A stretch of DNA of 64,000 nucleotides from Amphibalanus amphitrite (lineage: Eukaryota > Arthropoda > Thecostraca > Balanomorpha > Balanidae): positions 62,001-126,000 of the forward strand of contig NW_024882909.1 of assembly GCF_019059575.1 (NCBI RefSeq), given 5' to 3'. Under the pieces are notes generated by a model. It was given only the letters and a program-made list of their open reading frames with translations. It was not told the DNA's origin and made no database searches. Below are positions 59,970 through 64,000 of the stretch, piece after piece; within the stretch, counting starts at the first letter, position 1; each line of letters starts with the position of its first letter. The translations under genes were made by a program, and so were the position numbers.

Positions 59970-61348
59970 TAGGCCATAGGATGATGTTGATATTGTGTTA
60001 AAAAACCCTATCTAGGATTGTGAATCTGCCGTCGGTCGGTAATTACGAAAAAGGTGCATCAGTCCAATCCAGAAAGTGCTGCATTTTAGAGACCATTGAC
60101 ACCAAGCTTTGTAATAAAGCAGCCTTGACGAAATTTGGCGCGGCATAAGCTACGCGATTTTCCCGCGTTTCTACTTTCTCGCTTTTGTTTGGCTTCAGCC
60201 ATATTTGCGGCATTTGGGAGCTCTATAGTCTTGGGCATTTGTTGGTTGCAAGCCATCTATAGAGCTTTGTAATTTGGTGGGTTGCGGGTTTTGTGGAGAT
60301 TGCTGCAGGGGAATGACGTGGATCTTTATAATGTAACGGAGCTTACGACTGCTGGAATATTGTGCAGTGATCTATAGCTCAGTTTTGTGAAACATAAGCT
60401 TGTCTTTTCTTGAAATCTCGGTAAGTTCCCTGTGACCCCACTTGCACTGTCCATGGACTTCACTCGTTATGTTTCAAGTTCTCTTCCAGTTGCCTCATGC
60501 TAGAATAGCAAAGTTTGTTTATACTAACTTTAGGATTAGCTACTATTACTTGTGTTTGCATTTGTGTGCTTCGTGTAGGCTGAGGCCACACTTCACTCGT
60601 GAGGGGTGTTAACGGGCACCACAAACTGCTGAGCGCGGTGTGTGCGGTGGGGGTAGGGGATGGGGCAAGAATCTTGGGGATGGGTAGGTGGTTCTGACAT
60701 CACAGCTGCTTGCAGTGGACAGTCCGCTGTGGCCAGTCCCGACTCCCGACCGGCCACAGCGGTCACTGGTGTGCAGTGACGGAAGGCTGATGTAGGAACG
60801 CAGTGGGCGGAGCTTAGAGGCTGCGTGCGGTGGCGGTCTGACCGCACACAGGGCCCGTGAACAGCCCTCCGGGGACAATAAGTCATTGATCCTGTAGAAT
60901 GGATGATAAGCAGCACCAGCAATGGCTGAAGTTCAGCGGAAGAAAACTATTAGTAAATTTGAAGCAGTCTTAAAATATTTCAGCCCATAGATTTGTTCCC
61001 TTTGACTCTCTGAACTTCCTTTGTTCAGAGCTGATGACTCTGACGTGCATATGCCAACATTAGGATCATTGCAATTGTACATGCTACCAAATTCAGCTTT
61101 GAAATGCCTTGAGTAGAATAGTGCAGTCTTCACAAGATTGGGCCTGATAGGACTCACCGAGCCAAATCTGTCAGCCTTGGGATAGGCTGCTGGTAGAGGG
61201 CATGGAAAACCCCAACCATAACACAGGCCACAGTTCAGTCACTTTTTTGGGAGAATGCTGTGAGCCTGTTGGCACTTCTCAGCTTCTGCTTGTTGAAATT
61301 CATTGGGGGTGTGTGGTGCACAATATGAGGCCAAGAATCCAAATGACA
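59970..61348. other. gene-free stretch with one GC-rich inverted repeat
   Basis: No gene was recognised. 60590-60870 is GC-rich with the inverted repeat listed separately. The open minus-strand frames there (60593-60922) have no known motif. Confidence 0.35.
60724..60762. repeat. perfect 11-bp inverted repeat
   Basis: CCGCTGTGGCC and GGCCACAGCGG face each other across 17 nt, within a GC-rich segment containing CAGTG motifs on both sides. It may be the core of a decayed element. Confidence 0.7.
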
Positions 61349-61463
61349 AGCATCTTTCATGCAAGCATCTTTCATACAAGCATCTTTCATGCAAGCATCT
61401 TTCATACAAGCATCTTTCATACAAGCATCTTTCATGCAAGCATCTTTCATACAAGCATCTTCC
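61349..61463 (+). repeat. 15-bp tandem repeat, about 8 units
   Basis: The unit AAGCATCTTTCATRC repeats exactly except for an A/G switch near the end of each unit. Being a multiple of three, it is open in several frames on both strands, giving five-residue repeats that need not be real proteins. Confidence 0.95.
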
Positions 61464-61720
61464 ATATTATGGAAGACTTCTCACTGCTGGAGCATACTAA
61501 TCAAAAGCTGATGCCAATGTGATCCGTGCCAATACCAAACAGTGCTAGAATCAAGGGATAAGCCAGGGAACTGGTAGCTGGTTATAATCTGCTACCTAAT
61601 AGAAAAGCAGTGAATCTACTATCTTTGGGTGGGTAATAGGCTGGCAATATAAGGTGTTTTTAACGTGTGCCTCTGTTCTTGTCCTGCCTCAGACCTCCCT
61701 TAGTACATGCTAGTCCTTAG
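61464..61720. other. sequence 5' of the LINE frame
   Basis: No ORF1, no N-terminal endonuclease motif and no element boundary could be recognised here. The in-frame TAG at 61718-61720 closes the LINE frame upstream. Confidence 0.4.
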
Positions 61721-64000
61721 TTTCATAGTCCCTTGACAAGACACAGAGACAGACATGGAGGTGGTGTTGCCATTTATGTGCGTGACAATCTCCCTGTCAA
61801 AAGACTCGTAGAACTTGAATCCCCTGGTGTAGAGTGGATTTGGTGTCTTATTAAAATAAACCAGATATCCCTTATTATATGTTCAATTTATGTACCACCA
61901 AACCAGACATCAGACAACTATTCCTCAATCCTTGATAAAATGTCAGAAAGTGTTGCCCTAGCAAGAATATATTCTCCAAACAATATAATAATTACAGGGG
62001 ATTACAATGGAGGCAACACATTTCTCGATCAGAGATTTTCAACCCATAGCCCAATATCACCCTACGAGATTGCCCTCCATGACGAAATTTCTTCTTCCAA
62101 CCTTGAACAACTCATAAATGAACCCACTCGGTATATGGAAACAAGCAAAATTGCAAATTTGAGGGATCTTATAGTAATATCTAACGAACTGATGGTTGAA
62201 GATTCTGGACTTCTTTCTCCCTTCTCCAATATCGATCACATACCTGTATACGTTTCAATAAATATAGAACGTCCTCCAAATATCAGCAAAACAATACAAT
62301 TCTGGGACTACAGACAAACTGACACTGACAAGCTCACTAGACTCTTGATGGACACTGATTGGGACAGACTTCTTGACTGTGACATAGACACTGCAACTGA
62401 AAACGTAACTGAAGCCCTTCTAACTGCAGCTAAAGCCTCAATCCCAGTCAAGACATTTACTACCAAATTCAACAACAAGCCATGGTTTAACATTGAGCTC
62501 AAACGCCAAATCAGAAAACGTGACAGATTGTTCAAAATTGCAAAAAGACATGACACTCCTGAGGACTGGCAAAGGTGGAGGACTCAACGAAACCTAACAA
62601 CAGAGACAAATCAACGACTAAAAGACATGCACATCCAATCAGAGGTTACTAAGCTATTTGACCAGAAACAAAATCCACGCACGTACCATAGGATTTTAAA
62701 GGGACTGATAGGGAAAAAAGACACTCATACTATGCCACCTCTCATTGATCAAGACGGAACGCCAATTACGAATGACTATGACAAGGCCACAATTTTAAAT
62801 GACCATTTTGCAAAACAGACCCGACTTGACACACGTGACCTTAACGTACCTCACATTAATCCTCCACCACCCAATACTCCCCAGCTTGCGGAGGTCCAGG
62901 TGACCGAGCTCGAGGTTCTCAAAATTCTAAATTCCTTAGATGCAAACAAAGCATCAGGTCCCGACAAAATCCCAAACAAACTACTCAAAATGTGTGCACT
63001 TTTATTAGCAAACCCCCTCTGTAAACTATTTAACAAATCTCTGCAAGTAGGCAACTTTCCCCTTTCTTGGAAAAAAGCTTGCGTAACACCCATATTCAAA
63101 CGTAAAGGTTCCAGTTCCGACCCAATCAATTATCGACCTATCAGCCTTCTACCGAACATTTCAAAAATTCTTGAAAAATTGGTTTTCAATAAAATATATG
63201 AACATCTTTCAGAGCATGATCTTTTGACTGAAAAACAAAGCGGCTATAGGCCAAGCCATAGCACGCACATCCAACTTGTCTATCTATCGCATCAACTATA
63301 TTCAGCATTAAACGAAAACAAGGACTTCACAGCCATCTTCCTGGATATTTCAAAGTACTTTGATAAAATTTGGCACGAAGGACTCATTGAAAAATGCGAA
63401 ATTCAATACAACATCTCAGGGAACTTATTGGCATGGCTAAAATCTTACCTTAAACACCGGAGTCAGGTTGTTCGAGTTGAATCTAGCATTTCGGCATCAC
63501 AAGAAATACAGGCTGGCTGCCCCCAGGGCTCGGTCCTTGGACCTCTGCTCGCTTTGATGTACTTAAATGACCTTTCCGACCGAACAGAAAACGAAGCACT
63601 ATTTTACGCGGACGACACTTCACTATATTTAGCACATCCACCACACAGCCAGCAACATGAACAATCACTACAAAGAGACCTTGACTTAATACGACAGTAC
63701 GGATTAGACTGGGCCATAACATTTAATGCTGACAAGACGGTACGACAAACCTTTACCAACAGACTAGAAAATGACAACTTAACACTTTATTTCGATGGAA
63801 AACAACTGACTCCAGTTACTCAACATAGACATCTTGGACTTAACCTTTCCACTGACCTACATTTCCACCAGCATATTAATTACGTAATAAAGACAGTCAA
63901 CTCTCTTCTAGGGCCAATTTACCCAGTTGCCAAATTTTTATCCAGAACAACTCTCAACGAAATATATACCATGTACATTAGACCACATTTTGATTATTGT
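61721..64000 (+). CDS. non-LTR retrotransposon ORF2 (endonuclease part + reverse transcriptase), partial both ends
   Basis: An uninterrupted 760-codon frame runs off the right edge. It copies LINE RNA into chromosomal DNA at a nick made by its endonuclease. Residue positions count from the codon after the upstream stop. The C-terminal half of an AP-type endonuclease comes first, with HGGGVAIYV at 12-20, GDYN at 93-96 (usually GDFN) and IDH at 171-173 (usually SDH). A linker with a Trp/Arg-rich region follows, then the RT with NYRPISLLP, FLDIS (Asp542), PQGSVLGPL and YADD (629-632), and the start of the thumb. The catalytic aspartates are intact. The N-terminal half of the endonuclease, with its metal-binding Asn and Glu, and any ORF1 are absent, so this copy looks 5'-truncated. 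The motifs fit the Jockey/CR1 group; the clade is unresolved. Confidence 0.93.

Noticed and set aside
60593..60922. 109-codon minus-strand frame in GC-rich DNA
   Set aside because: It has no motif, and a second frame over the same DNA is equally open. The segment looks like a decayed repeat with an inverted core.

Overview
The window looks like intergenic and intronic DNA from an invertebrate animal genome. Four things point that way: spliced class A GPCR exons, a non-LTR retrotransposon, many small non-autonomous DNA transposons with animal-type termini (TTAA, 8-bp hAT-type and 4-bp target duplications), and very long CT/GA microsatellites. There are no operons and no prokaryotic genes. I cannot fix the phylum. 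CpG is not obviously depleted, and nothing here is specific to vertebrates.

The only host gene I can support is on the minus strand: two exons of a rhodopsin-family (peptide-type) GPCR. The start-codon exon is at 12230-12355 and the TM1-TM2-ECL1 exon at 6502-6739. A 5.5-kb intron separates them and holds two transposon-like elements. The rest of the receptor (TM3 onward) was not found and probably lies beyond the left edge. A decayed, intronless DEAD-box RNA helicase copy (DDX43/p68-like) lies on the minus strand at about 19060-19830. Retrotransposon coding sequence consists of a long LINE reverse transcriptase frame running off the right edge (61721-64000, plus) and a short RT relic at 51193-51411 (minus).

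Most of the remainder is repeats. Region by region: 1-6 kb holds a Kolobok-like MITE (324-790) and a piggyBac-like MITE (3554-4554). 6-14.5 kb holds the GPCR exons, a second and third member of the piggyBac-like group (8167-9329, 13547-14423) and a 208-bp inverted-repeat element. 14.5-29 kb holds the helicase pseudogene, a 368-bp inverted-repeat element and a roughly 0.7-kb CT array. 29-36 kb holds a 1640-bp long-inverted-repeat element with a 4-bp target duplication, a hAT-like element and a 340-bp near-perfect palindrome. 39.4-48.6 kb is a compositionally distinct, GC-rich, repeat-built block bounded by two identical 306-bp repeats. It contains four copies of a roughly 300-bp module, a 49-bp minisatellite and a duplicated 256-bp segment that may mark an assembly join. 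49-60 kb holds a GA array and three hAT MITEs with perfect 8-bp target duplications. 60-64 kb leads into the LINE.

The recurring theme is several transposon families that share unusual interior structure: G-run/C-run hairpins near the ends, and arrays of the nuclear-receptor half-site AGGTCA. All repeat identities, alignments and copy counts were made by eye.
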